A stretch of 5,741 nt of DNA from an uncultured Halomicronema sp. (GCA_937897665.1 CALCPB010001027.1:1-5741), one strand, 5' to 3'; shown: positions 1-5,027, counted from the first letter of the stretch. A program made the numbers and translations. The notes: generated by a model from the letters alone, not told the origin.

Positions 1-49
1 GGGTTGAATTGACAATATTTTAACTTGCAAATAAACCTTTTTACTAACG

Positions 50-80
50 AACTGTATAAAGTTTACCAGTTTACTTATAC
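50..80. repeat. Nested inverted and direct repeats
   Basis: GTATAA at 54-59 is the reverse complement of TTATAC at 75-80. AACTG at 50-54 is the reverse complement of CAGTT at 67-71. GTTTAC occurs twice, at 61-66 and 69-74, with an 8-base period. All are seen directly. The arrangement resembles a protein-binding site, but no regulator can be named. Confidence 0.5.
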
Positions 81-138
81 AGAGATGGGCAGCTGTGGTT
101 TCCTGTAGATGCCAGTCCTTCCCGCCTATCCTTGCCTT

Positions 139-166
139 GCCAGAGCGCTGTTGGGAGCCCTCTGGC
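139..166 (-). terminator. Hairpin downstream of anmK, possible weak terminator
   Basis: GCCAGAG (139-145) and CTCTGGC (160-166) form a perfect 7-bp stem with a 14-base loop, starting 10 bases after the anmK stop codon on the minus strand. No T-run follows on that strand, so it may be a 3'-end stabilising structure instead of an intrinsic terminator. Confidence 0.4.
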
Positions 167-176
167 CCCGCTGCAA

Positions 177-1355
177 TTACACTTCAAGGGCGATCGGCTC
201 GGCCACAGTGCCCAGGGGAACCGCTTGTTGTGCTCCCGTCACGCTGGGCAAGTTACCCGGAAACTGCTGCTGTCGCCAATAGCCCAACACGGCAAACGCT
301 AACGCTTCTTTGAGATCTGCCGGAACGCCCACTGCAGTGGTCGACTGAATCAGTACTTGGGGCAACTGCCGCTGCAGCCGCTCAACCAGATAGGCATTAT
401 GACTGCCGCCCCCGCACAGCAGCATCTCATCGGGCAAAGCGGGGAGAAAAGTGCGGTAGCTATGGGTGATTGAGACCGCCGTCAGCTCCGTCAGAGTGGC
501 TAAGACATCGGCAGGCGCTAGCGATCGCGCCGCGGCATCCTCTAAACACTGCTCTAAAAAGTCAGGGCCAAACAGTTCGCGGCCAGTTGACTTGGGGGGC
601 CGTTGGGCAAAGTACGGGTGGTCTAACCACTGTGCTACCAGGGACTCACAAGGCGTTCCTTGAGCTGCCCAGGCGCCATTGTGGTCGTAGGTTTGCCGCC
701 CCTGCGAAAAATGCTCGATCGCTAGATCTAGCAGGCTATTGCCGGGGCCGGTATCCCATCCCAAGACTTGGGGTGACTGCATCTGGCTGGTAGCGCTCCG
801 GGGCGGCAGCAGCGCCACATTGCCAATGCCGCCCAGGTTTTGCACGCAGCGTGTGCGCGTCGGGTGGCTCAAGAGGGCCAGATCCACTGGTGGCACTAGA
901 GGGGCTCCCTCGCCCCCGGCCGCGATATCAGCTTGACGAAAATCGCTCACGGTTGGACATTGCGCTAACGCCGCAATCAGTGCTCCCCGCCCCAACTGCA
1001 CGCTGTAGCCTAGCGACGACGGTGCTACTAGTTCGCCGGTTGTTCTTGAGGGGCGATGAAATACCGTTTGCCCGTGGGACGCGATGAGGTCAGCTGGGCC
1101 ATGTGCCGCCATCAAGGTTTGGGCCGCTTGGGCAAAGCTGTGGGCGATCGCATCATCTAGAGTCGCTAAATCCGCCAGAGAGAGGCGGGCTCCCCCACAG
1201 ACGTCTAAAATTTGCTGGCGCAGGGTGGGTTGATAAGCCACGGTTTGTCCCCCGAGCACCGTGACGGTTAAGTCATATCCCTCGCCCTCAATGTCAGCAA
1301 TCACGCTGTCTACGCCATCCACCGAGGTGCCGCTAATCAGTCCAATAATTCGCAA
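177..1355 (-). CDS. anmK: Anhydro-N-acetylmuramic acid kinase
   Basis: AnmK uses ATP and water to open the 1,6-anhydro ring of anhydro-MurNAc and phosphorylate it, giving MurNAc-6-phosphate for peptidoglycan recycling in the cytoplasm. The product is 392 aa, a normal length for the family. Visible motifs in order are the phosphate-binding GLISGTSVDGVD (5-16), SHGQT (93-97), DFRQADIAAGGEGAPLVP (138-155, with the expected catalytic Asp at 143), NLGGIGN (173-179), DTGPGN (201-206), KSTGRELF (255-262) and CGGGSHN (314-320). The start chosen is a TTG (1353-1355), because AGGAG lies 7 bases upstream and family members begin directly with MRIIGLxSGTS. The open frame continues 18 codons further upstream into ktrA, but that part does not look like the family. 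It follows ktrA after 10 bases and is probably cotranscribed with it. Family assignment is very secure; the operon is inferred. Confidence 0.96.
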   Translation of the reverse strand: MRIIGLISGTSVDGVDSVIADIEGEGYDLTVTVLGGQTVAYQPTLRQQILDVCGGARLSLADLATLDDAIAHSFAQAAQTLMAAHGPADLIASHGQTVFHRPSRTTGELVAPSSLGYSVQLGRGALIAALAQCPTVSDFRQADIAAGGEGAPLVPPVDLALLSHPTRTRCVQNLGGIGNVALLPPRSATSQMQSPQVLGWDTGPGNSLLDLAIEHFSQGRQTYDHNGAWAAQGTPCESLVAQWLDHPYFAQRPPKSTGRELFGPDFLEQCLEDAAARSLAPADVLATLTELTAVSITHSYRTFLPALPDEMLLCGGGSHNAYLVERLQRQLPQVLIQSTTAVGVPADLKEALAFAVLGYWRQQQFPGNLPSVTGAQQAVPLGTVAEPIALEV

Positions 1356-1362
1356 GCGTGAT

Positions 1363-1367
1363 CTCCT
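1363..1367 (-). promoter_or_regulatory. anmK ribosome-binding site overlapping the ktrA stop
   Basis: AGGAG on the minus strand lies 7 bases before the TTG codon at 1355. It shares bases with the ktrA TAG stop (1366-1368). This decides the anmK start and suggests translational coupling between the two genes. Confidence 0.8.
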
Positions 1368-2076
1368 ATTCTTCGAGCGGTAATCTTTCGAGGCCGCGAT
1401 TGTTGCCAATCACGACCATGACGGCCCCCGTCTGCAATTGAGTGATCGGGCTGGGGTTAACCTCAAACTTCTCAGTGTTTTCAGGTTGAGTCAACGCTAG
1501 TAGGGTGACACCGTACTTGTTTCTGAGATCTAACTCAGCGATCGTCTTTTGATTGAACTCAGCGGGTACCCGCAGTTCAACGATGCTGTTGTCAGGGTCC
1601 AGCTCAAATCGGTCTAAAATGCCGGGTCGAGTAATCGCCCGCGCCAGGTTACACCCCATCTCATGTTCTGGAAACACGACCAGATCTGCCCCGACCCGGT
1701 CGAGCACCTTGCCATGAATTTCACTCGACGCTTTTGACACCACATAATTTACCCCTAGCTCTTTGACATTGAGTGTGGTGATGACGCTTTCTTCAACATA
1801 GTTGCCGATCGCCACGATCACCGTGTCAAAGTCAGGAATGCCTGCTTCTTCTAAGGCGAGCCGCTGGGTTGAATCCAACTGCACCGCATGGGCAGCAATT
1901 TCGTCCTTTAACGCCTGCGTCACAGGCTGCTCTTGGTTGTCAATGGCCAATACTTCATAGCCTAAGCTATTCAGCGTGGCGCACACGGCCCGCCCAAACC
2001 GCCCGAGCCCAATGACGGCAAATTGTCGATTCTTACTCCGTAAGCTCCGAAAAAATCCTAAAGAAGACAGATTCAC
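1366..2076 (-). CDS. ktrA: K+ uptake regulatory subunit, TrkA/KtrA family (RCK domain)
   Basis: This is the cytoplasmic nucleotide-binding subunit that gates a Ktr/Trk potassium transporter. It is 236 aa, the size of single-RCK KtrA proteins and about half of two-domain TrkA. The RCK_N (TrkA-N) Rossmann fold begins at about residue 19. It carries the glycine motif AVIGLGRFGRAV (20-31), the acidic end of strand 2 at D46 that contacts the adenosine ribose, and the conserved VIVAIGN segment (86-92). The RCK_C ligand-binding domain covers about 153-234. The start is GTG, with AAGGAG 8 bases upstream. In cyanobacteria KtrA works with KtrB and KtrE in Na+-dependent K+ uptake and osmotic adaptation. 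No membrane partner (KtrB/TrkH) is in this window, so it is probably encoded elsewhere. The downstream gene anmK is unrelated in pathway. Choice of the name ktrA over trkA is inferred from length. Confidence 0.92.
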   Translation of the reverse strand: MNLSSLGFFRSLRSKNRQFAVIGLGRFGRAVCATLNSLGYEVLAIDNQEQPVTQALKDEIAAHAVQLDSTQRLALEEAGIPDFDTVIVAIGNYVEESVITTLNVKELGVNYVVSKASSEIHGKVLDRVGADLVVFPEHEMGCNLARAITRPGILDRFELDPDNSIVELRVPAEFNQKTIAELDLRNKYGVTLLALTQPENTEKFEVNPSPITQLQTGAVMVVIGNNRGLERLPLEE

Positions 2077-2084
2077 CGAGCGGG

Positions 2085-2090
2085 CTCCTT
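2085..2090 (-). promoter_or_regulatory. ktrA ribosome-binding site
   Basis: AAGGAG on the minus strand is 8 bases from the GTG codon at 2076. It supports the unusual start codon, and no better ATG alternative is visible. Confidence 0.75.
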
Positions 2091-2238
2091 ATGAGATGTC
2101 ATGAGACGTAATTGCACCTTCGAATCACCCCCCGCCCTGAGCCAGGCATCTGTTCGGGGTCTGCAGCGGGCATCGCCCCACTATCGTTCGTTACTTAGAT
2201 TAAAGGCTGACTCGACTCTCCAGCCCATAAGTTGAGGA

Positions 2239-2267
2239 AATACAGCTTTTCTTAGCGATCGCGCCAA
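2239..2267 (-). promoter_or_regulatory. Possible ktrA-anmK promoter
   Basis: On the minus strand TTGGCG (2262-2267) is followed after exactly 17 bases by TGTATT (2239-2244). Each box matches the sigma-70 type consensus at four of six positions. The HIP1 octamer overlaps the spacer. Transcription would start near 2232, leaving a leader of about 155 bases. This is a weak candidate. Confidence 0.25.
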
Positions 2268-2297
2268 CTGATTTAAGGGGGGCTTCCTCAAAAACCG

Positions 2298-2315
2298 TCC
2301 TTTTTATAAGGAGGT
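2298..2315 (+). promoter_or_regulatory. Strong Shine-Dalgarno within a small hairpin, in the guaB3 leader
   Basis: TAAGGAGGT at 2307-2315 is a near-complete match to the 16S rRNA anti-Shine-Dalgarno. It lies nearly 200 bases ahead of guaB3, so it does not serve that gene. TCCTT (2298-2302) can pair with AAGGA (2308-2312) across a 5-base loop and hide it. A TTG at 2324 is 8 bases downstream. Part of this stretch (TATAAG, 2305-2310) could instead be a -10 box. Confidence 0.45.
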
Positions 2316-2323
2316 CTGTCCAG

Positions 2324-2386
2324 TTGCCTGGCTCACCCTCACCGAGAGGTCGCTGCCGCGCCCCGATAAATCAATGTCGGCAGTGA
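2324..2386 (+). CDS. Possible 20-codon leader peptide upstream of guaB3
   Basis: A TTG codon 8 bases after TAAGGAGGT opens a frame of 20 codons ending in TGA. The predicted peptide is rich in Arg (positions 8, 10, 12 and 19) and Pro, with two Cys. Its codons run through the left arm, loop and most of the right arm of the stem-loop at 2330-2393, so a ribosome translating it would open that stem. This is the pattern of translation-sensing leaders, but there is no homology support and the start codon is weak. It may be a chance ORF. Confidence 0.2.
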   Translation: MPGSPSPRGRCRAPINQCRQ

Positions 2387-2393
2387 CCGAGCC
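2330..2393 (+). promoter_or_regulatory. Long stem-loop in the guaB3 5' leader
   Basis: GGTCGCTGCCG (2348-2358) pairs with CGGCAGTGACC (2378-2388) in an 11-bp stem with one G-U pair and a 19-base loop. A lower helix, GGCTC (2330-2334) with GAGCC (2389-2393), extends it, leaving an internal bulge of 13 bases on the left side only. This is directly visible complementarity of 16 pairs in total. It is not followed by a T-run, so it is not an intrinsic terminator. It matches no riboswitch class I recognise. Confidence 0.55.
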
Positions 2394-2420
2394 GTCTGCA
2401 ACCTATCCCAAAGGAACTGT

Positions 2421-2444
2421 GCCGCTGGGAGGGAGTGCTCCGGC
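2421..2444 (+). promoter_or_regulatory. Second hairpin in the guaB3 leader
   Basis: GCC (2421-2423) with GGC (2442-2444) and GGAG (2428-2431) with CTCC (2438-2441) can form a bulged hairpin with a 6-base loop, about 70 bases before the guaB3 start. The helix is short, and the evidence is pairing only. Confidence 0.3.
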
Positions 2445-2503
2445 GATGGTCATAGCCCGAGTCATGCGACAAAATGTTAGCCTGTCTGAATGGTTTTTGG
2501 GTT

Positions 2504-2507
2504 GGAG
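2504..2507 (+). promoter_or_regulatory. guaB3 ribosome-binding site
   Basis: GGAG lies 6 bases before the GTG at 2514. The ATG at 2490 has no comparable purine-rich sequence upstream, so this site favours the GTG start. Confidence 0.7.
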
Positions 2508-2513
2508 AGAGCC

Positions 2514-3677
2514 GTGGATATTGCATTAGGTCGGGGAAAAACGGTCCGTAGAGCCTACGGGTTTGATGAAATTGCACTGGTGCCAGGAAATCGCACCTTG
2601 GATCCGCAACTGGCCGCTACCCGGCGGGAAATTGGCGGTATTGAGCGCGAGAGTCCAATCATTGCTAGCGCTATGGACGGCGTCGTCAATGTCGATATTG
2701 CGGCTCAGCTGTCAAAGTATGGGGCCTTGGGAGTTCTCAATCTCGAAGGCATCCAAACCCGCTACGACGACCCTGACCCCATCCTCGATCAGATTGCGGC
2801 CGTGGGCAAAGAAGAATTTGTCACGCTGATGCAGAAGCTCTATGCCACCCCCATTCGTCCTGAACTGATTGAGCAGCGAATTCAAGCCATTAAGGCGCAA
2901 GGGGGGATTGCTGCGGTGAGTTCAACCCCGGCAGGCGCTGCTAAATACGGTGAAGCGATCGCCGCCGCAGGCGCTGATCTGATGTTTGTACAGGCTACCG
3001 TGGTGTCAACTGCCCACCTGTCGCCGCAATCGATTGAACCGCTAGATTTGGTGCAGTTTTGTCGTGACATGCCCATTCCTGTGGTGTTGGGCAACTGCGT
3101 CACCTACGAAGTGGCCCTCAATTTAATGAAAGCAGGTGCTGCCGGTGTGCTGGTGGGTATTGGGCCGGGAGCCGCCTGTACCTCGCGCGGTGTTTTGGGC
3201 GTGGGCGTGCCTCAGGCGACTGCCGTGGCTGACTGTGCTGCTGCCCGTGATGACTGTCAACAAGAAACAGGCAAATACGTACCGGTGATTGCCGAGGGCG
3301 GCATTGTTACTGGCGGCGATATTTGTAAATGTATCGCTGTCGGTGCAGATGCCGTGATGATTGGGTCGCCGATCGCGCGGGCAAAAGAGGCCCCTGGTCG
3401 TGGCTATCACTGGGGCATGGCGACCCCGAGCCCCGTATTGCCGCGCGGCACCCGTATTCGCGTCGGCAGTACCGGCACGCTAGAGCAAATTTTGAGAGGC
3501 CCGGCCCAGCTAGATGATGGCACTCATAACCTGTTAGGTGCACTGCAAACCAGTATGGGTACGTTAGGCGCTAAAAACCTGAAAGAAATGCAGCAGGTAG
3601 AGGTGGTTGTCGCCCCTTCACTCTTGACTGAGGGTAAGGTTTATCAAAAAGCTCAACAGCTCGGCATGGGCAAATAG
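2514..3677 (+). CDS. guaB3: GuaB3-type IMP dehydrogenase
   Basis: This is an IMP dehydrogenase of the CBS-less GuaB3 branch. It is expected to oxidise IMP to XMP with NAD+, the step committing purines to GMP in the cytoplasm. Starting at GTG 2514 gives 387 aa, which matches the cyanobacterial family length and its (M)DxxxGRGKTxRRAYGxDEIALVPG N-terminus. An upstream ATG at 2490 would add eight unmatched residues. The TIM barrel is uninterrupted: ASAMDGV (51-57) continues directly through the barrel with no Bateman domain. The catalytic loop is GIGPGAACTSR (215-225) with Cys222, followed by VIAEGGIVTGGD (258-269) and the phosphate-binding MIGSPIARA (282-290). The C-terminus HNLLGALQTSMGTLGAKNLKEMQ is typical. 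One oddity is Glu261 in the IAxGG motif, where IMP dehydrogenases normally have the Asp that holds the IMP ribose. A terminator and the Yfr1 sRNA follow. The family call is very sure; activity is inferred. Confidence 0.95.
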   Translation: MDIALGRGKTVRRAYGFDEIALVPGNRTLDPQLAATRREIGGIERESPIIASAMDGVVNVDIAAQLSKYGALGVLNLEGIQTRYDDPDPILDQIAAVGKEEFVTLMQKLYATPIRPELIEQRIQAIKAQGGIAAVSSTPAGAAKYGEAIAAAGADLMFVQATVVSTAHLSPQSIEPLDLVQFCRDMPIPVVLGNCVTYEVALNLMKAGAAGVLVGIGPGAACTSRGVLGVGVPQATAVADCAAARDDCQQETGKYVPVIAEGGIVTGGDICKCIAVGADAVMIGSPIARAKEAPGRGYHWGMATPSPVLPRGTRIRVGSTGTLEQILRGPAQLDDGTHNLLGALQTSMGTLGAKNLKEMQQVEVVVAPSLLTEGKVYQKAQQLGMGK

Positions 3678-3830
3678 GATTTTGGTTGTGGGGCTAAAAC
3701 CCAGGAGGCTGAGGTCTGATCGGTTCCAGCCAGTGACCATGAGGCGTGCAGGCTAGATACGTGGGCACCCAAACTCCGATCTCATCTCGACGGCAATGGT
3801 TGTGACCGGAAGAATTGTCATTGTTTCATG

Positions 3831-3882
3831 ACTGACCCCTGAAAGTGGCAATCGCCTCCATGGGTCAGTTTTAGAGAGTTTT
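3831..3882 (+). terminator. Probable guaB3 terminator
   Basis: ACTGACCC (3831-3838) and GGGTCAGT (3862-3869) form a perfect 8-bp stem. The 23-base loop contains a smaller GGC/GCC hairpin. The stem runs straight into TTTTAG and then another TTTTT. It lies about 155 bases after the guaB3 stop and before the Yfr1 promoter, so it would make Yfr1 an independent transcript. Confidence 0.6.
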
Positions 3883-3934
3883 TATCTTTTAATCAAAAGA
3901 AACATTAACTTTGACAAGGGTACCAGTGGCGGAA

Positions 3935-3946
3935 TGACAACTGTCA
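3935..3946. promoter_or_regulatory. Palindrome just upstream of the yfr1 -10 box, possible operator
   Basis: TGACA (3935-3939) and TGTCA (3942-3946) are perfect inverted repeats separated by two bases. They sit 4 bases before the TACAAT box, where a -35 or spacer contact would be expected. It does not match the NtcA or cyanobacterial LexA consensus. Binding by a regulator is inferred. Confidence 0.35.
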
Positions 3947-3950
3947 CAAT

Positions 3951-3956
3951 TACAAT
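3951..3956 (+). promoter_or_regulatory. yfr1 -10 box
   Basis: TACAAT lies 9 bases before the first Yfr1 stem and predicts a start near 3962-3964. No -35 box exists at 16-18 bases. TTGACA at 3911-3916 is too far away (34 bases), and ATGACA at 3934-3939 too close (11 bases), so the promoter may need an activator. Confidence 0.6.
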
Positions 3957-3961
3957 AAGGT

Positions 3962-4036
3962 GTATCGGAGACGAAAGTTTCCGTTCACTCCTCACACCAC
4001 ACTCCGCCCAGATTTTCTTCTGGGCGGTTCCTCTTT
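3962..4036 (+). ncRNA. yfr1: Yfr1 small regulatory RNA
   Basis: Yfr1 is a short trans-acting RNA found across cyanobacteria. It represses porin-type mRNAs in Prochlorococcus and is needed for stress tolerance in Synechococcus. All three of its diagnostic parts are visible. Stem-loop 1 is CGGAGAC/GTTTCCG (3966-3972 with 3977-3983, one G-U pair) closed by a GAAA tetraloop. The unpaired invariant motif ACTCCTCACACCAC is at 3987-4000. The terminator hairpin is CCGCCCAGA/TCTGGGCGG (4004-4012 with 4019-4027), followed by TTCCTCTTTA. The expected length of about 70-75 nt is at or slightly above the usual range. Its location downstream of guaB fits the conserved guaB-yfr1 neighbourhood. The ends are inferred from the -10 box and the terminator. 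Confidence 0.93.
4004..4036 (+). terminator. Yfr1 intrinsic terminator
   Basis: A perfect 9-bp GC-rich stem with the 6-base loop TTTTCT is followed by a T-rich but interrupted tail, TTCCTCTTTA. It forms the 3' stem-loop of Yfr1. Confidence 0.85.
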
Positions 4037-4047
4037 ATAGCCATTGA

Positions 4048-4103
4048 TTGACTCTGAGCCCTAACCTACGCCGTTTCGTTGTGAGTCGCTAGGCTCTGGT
4101 CAA
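4048..4103 (+). other. Composite stem-loop downstream of yfr1
   Basis: TTGAC (4048-4052) pairs with GTCAA (4099-4103), and GAGCC (4056-4060) pairs with GGCTC (4092-4096), separated by a small internal loop. No T-run follows and no function is known. Confidence 0.4.
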
Positions 4104-4135
4104 CAAACCCTACGTATCCCGAGAGTTGAGCAGAG

Positions 4136-4151
4136 GCGAAACTCGTTTCGC
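4136..4151. repeat. Tight inverted repeat
   Basis: GCGAAAC and GTTTCGC are perfect 7-base arms separated by only TC. As RNA this gives a 6-bp stem with a CTCG loop; as DNA it is a near-perfect palindrome. No flanking T-run is present. Confidence 0.5.
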
Positions 4152-4175
4152 GGGGACTTTATTGACAAGCGTATC

Positions 4176-4207
4176 GCTTAGGCGGTTACGCGCTGTAACC
4201 CCTAAGC
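4176..4207 (-). terminator. Strong bulged hairpin 3' of the membrane protein gene
   Basis: GCTTAGG + GGTTAC pair with GTAACC + CCTAAGC in a 13-bp stem with one bulged C (4183) and the loop GCGCT. It lies 53 bases past the stop of the minus-strand membrane protein gene. No T-run follows on either strand, so termination is a guess; RNA stabilisation or an independent RNA are alternatives. Confidence 0.4.
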
Positions 4208-4260
4208 CGTGAGCCTTAAACCCAGGTCACTGCTCATTTTTGACAGATGTGCACCGCACT

Positions 4261-4902
4261 CTACTCGTCAGTATTGAGCTGGGGCCGAAAGGTGAGATAG
4301 GCCGTCAGACCCATCAGAGGAATGACACTCACGAGCCCAAACACTCGCGAATTTTTTAAGCCGCGACGTGCCATATCATCACCCAGCAAGCTTGGTACCA
4401 ACAGCCACAGCAGGCAAAAATCGAGGCTCATCACGTGAATAAAGCGGCTGCTCTGCCACTGGCTGATAAAGTCTACCCAGTTGCCGGCATAGATGCCATA
4501 TCCCATCAGGACGAGCGTCCCCGCCAGTAAACTGATGCCCAACCAGCGCGAGTCTAAAAGCGCAATCAATTTCGACGATGGAGGCGTAAAGGTGGGGTTT
4601 GGCTGGCGCAAAATCAGGTAGGGCAAGAGCAAAAACGCCCCTAGGCCAAACGAGCCAATGACAAAAGGCCAGGCCGGTACTGTTTGACCGTGACCATCGG
4701 CGATCACCAGGCCCGCATAGGCCAGTGGCCAAAGACCCATGAGGTTAAACAAGGCCACGACTGCGGGGTTAAGAGCCTGCCATTCGCCGGTGGCCAGTTG
4801 TTGAATCAGTTGAGCGGTATCCGGCTGATCGGGCGGCGCAAAGCGAAATGCGTAAACCACAAAGCCCAACCAGATAGTGGCCAAAAAAGCACGGCGCAGC
4901 AT
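4261..4902 (-). CDS. Conserved-type six-helix membrane protein of unknown function
   Basis: The product is 213 aa. I do not recognise a named family, though it resembles membrane proteins seen in cyanobacteria. Hydrophobic segments are at about 5-21, 47-68, 77-98, 120-139, 153-173 and 186-204, predicting six membrane helices. The stretch from FIHVMSLDFCLLWLLVPSLL to DDMARRG (154-181) joins helix 5 to a charged loop and looks like the most constrained part. TM1 may double as a signal anchor, and Arg3-Arg4 favour a cytoplasmic N-terminus. The ATG at 4902 is supported by AGGA 9 bases upstream. The gene is alone on this strand and convergent with yfr1. The reading frame is sound, its codon use resembles the neighbours, and the helices argue strongly that it is real. 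Transporter, assembly factor and photosynthesis-related roles are all open. Confidence 0.85.
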   Translation of the reverse strand: MLRRAFLATIWLGFVVYAFRFAPPDQPDTAQLIQQLATGEWQALNPAVVALFNLMGLWPLAYAGLVIADGHGQTVPAWPFVIGSFGLGAFLLLPYLILRQPNPTFTPPSSKLIALLDSRWLGISLLAGTLVLMGYGIYAGNWVDFISQWQSSRFIHVMSLDFCLLWLLVPSLLGDDMARRGLKNSRVFGLVSVIPLMGLTAYLTFRPQLNTDE

Positions 4903-4938
4903 TTCAGCGTTTCCTGCAACTACTAAGTTTCACTCTAA

Positions 4939-4944
4939 ATTATC
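4939..4944 (-). promoter_or_regulatory. Possible -10 box for the membrane protein gene
   Basis: GATAAT on the minus strand lies within an AT-rich stretch and would give a leader of about 30 bases. No good -35 box at 16-18 bases was found. Confidence 0.3.
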
Positions 4945-5009
4945 AATCAACTTAACAAAATCTTCCTATTTCGCGAGAGGCCACCTACCGTGATAGTTGA
5001 GAGCAGATA

Positions 5010-5027
5010 CCTCCCCCCATAGGGAGG
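5010..5027. repeat. C/G-run inverted repeat
   Basis: CCTCCC (5010-5015) and GGGAGG (5022-5027) are perfect arms with a 6-base loop. The right arm shares GG with the HIP1 palindrome that follows. Confidence 0.45.

Larger units (their letters stand above)
1..176. other. Non-coding left flank with AT-rich repeats
   Basis: No convincing gene is seen here. The first 80 bases are AT-rich, unlike the rest of the window, and contain TTGACA at 9-14 and TATAAA at 55-60. These two do not have a normal promoter spacing, so no promoter is called. Nested short repeats occupy 50-80. The segment lies downstream of anmK and may include the control region or 3' end of a gene outside the window. Confidence 0.6.
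2077..2513. other. Divergent intergenic region between ktrA and guaB3
   Basis: 437 bases with no convincing gene. The left half contains GC-rich small hairpins (CCTG/CAGG at 2136-2146 and GGGC/GCCC at 2168-2178) and a HIP1 site at 2255-2262. The right half, from about 2281, is the probable guaB3 leader, with a strong Shine-Dalgarno, a long stem-loop and a second hairpin. Those items are listed separately. Confidence 0.7.
3678..4260. other. Protein-free interval carrying Yfr1 and several hairpins
   Basis: 583 bases with no credible ORF on either strand. Bases 3678-3830 show nothing recognisable. 3831-3870 is a probable terminator, 3935-4036 is the Yfr1 unit, 4048-4207 holds three stem-loops, and 4208-4260 is the immediate 3' flank of the minus-strand membrane protein gene. 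Confidence 0.75.

Noticed and set aside
95..1087. Several plus-strand ORFs of 65-107 aa
   Set aside because: All but the first lie entirely antisense to anmK, and the 72-aa one at 95-313 runs into it; none has a good RBS or a family-like composition.
2490..2513. ATG at 2490 as the guaB3 start
   Set aside because: It has no Shine-Dalgarno and adds eight residues not seen in the family; GTG 2514 has GGAG and gives the family length.
2281..2513. Known riboswitch (purine, cobalamin, glycine, glutamine types) in the guaB3 leader
   Set aside because: None of the conserved core strings I know for these classes is present.
2371..2577. Minus-strand 68-aa ORF across the guaB3 start
   Set aside because: No RBS or recognisable domain; it overlaps the guaB3 leader and start.
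3123..3543. Minus- and plus-strand ORFs inside guaB3
   Set aside because: They are shadows of a strongly conserved gene.
3911..3916. TTGACA as the -35 box of yfr1
   Set aside because: It is 34 bases from TACAAT, and no good -10 box lies 16-18 bases after it.
4379..4732. 117-aa minus-strand ORF in another frame of the membrane protein gene
   Set aside because: It lacks the hydrophobic pattern and lies entirely within the longer, RBS-supported gene.
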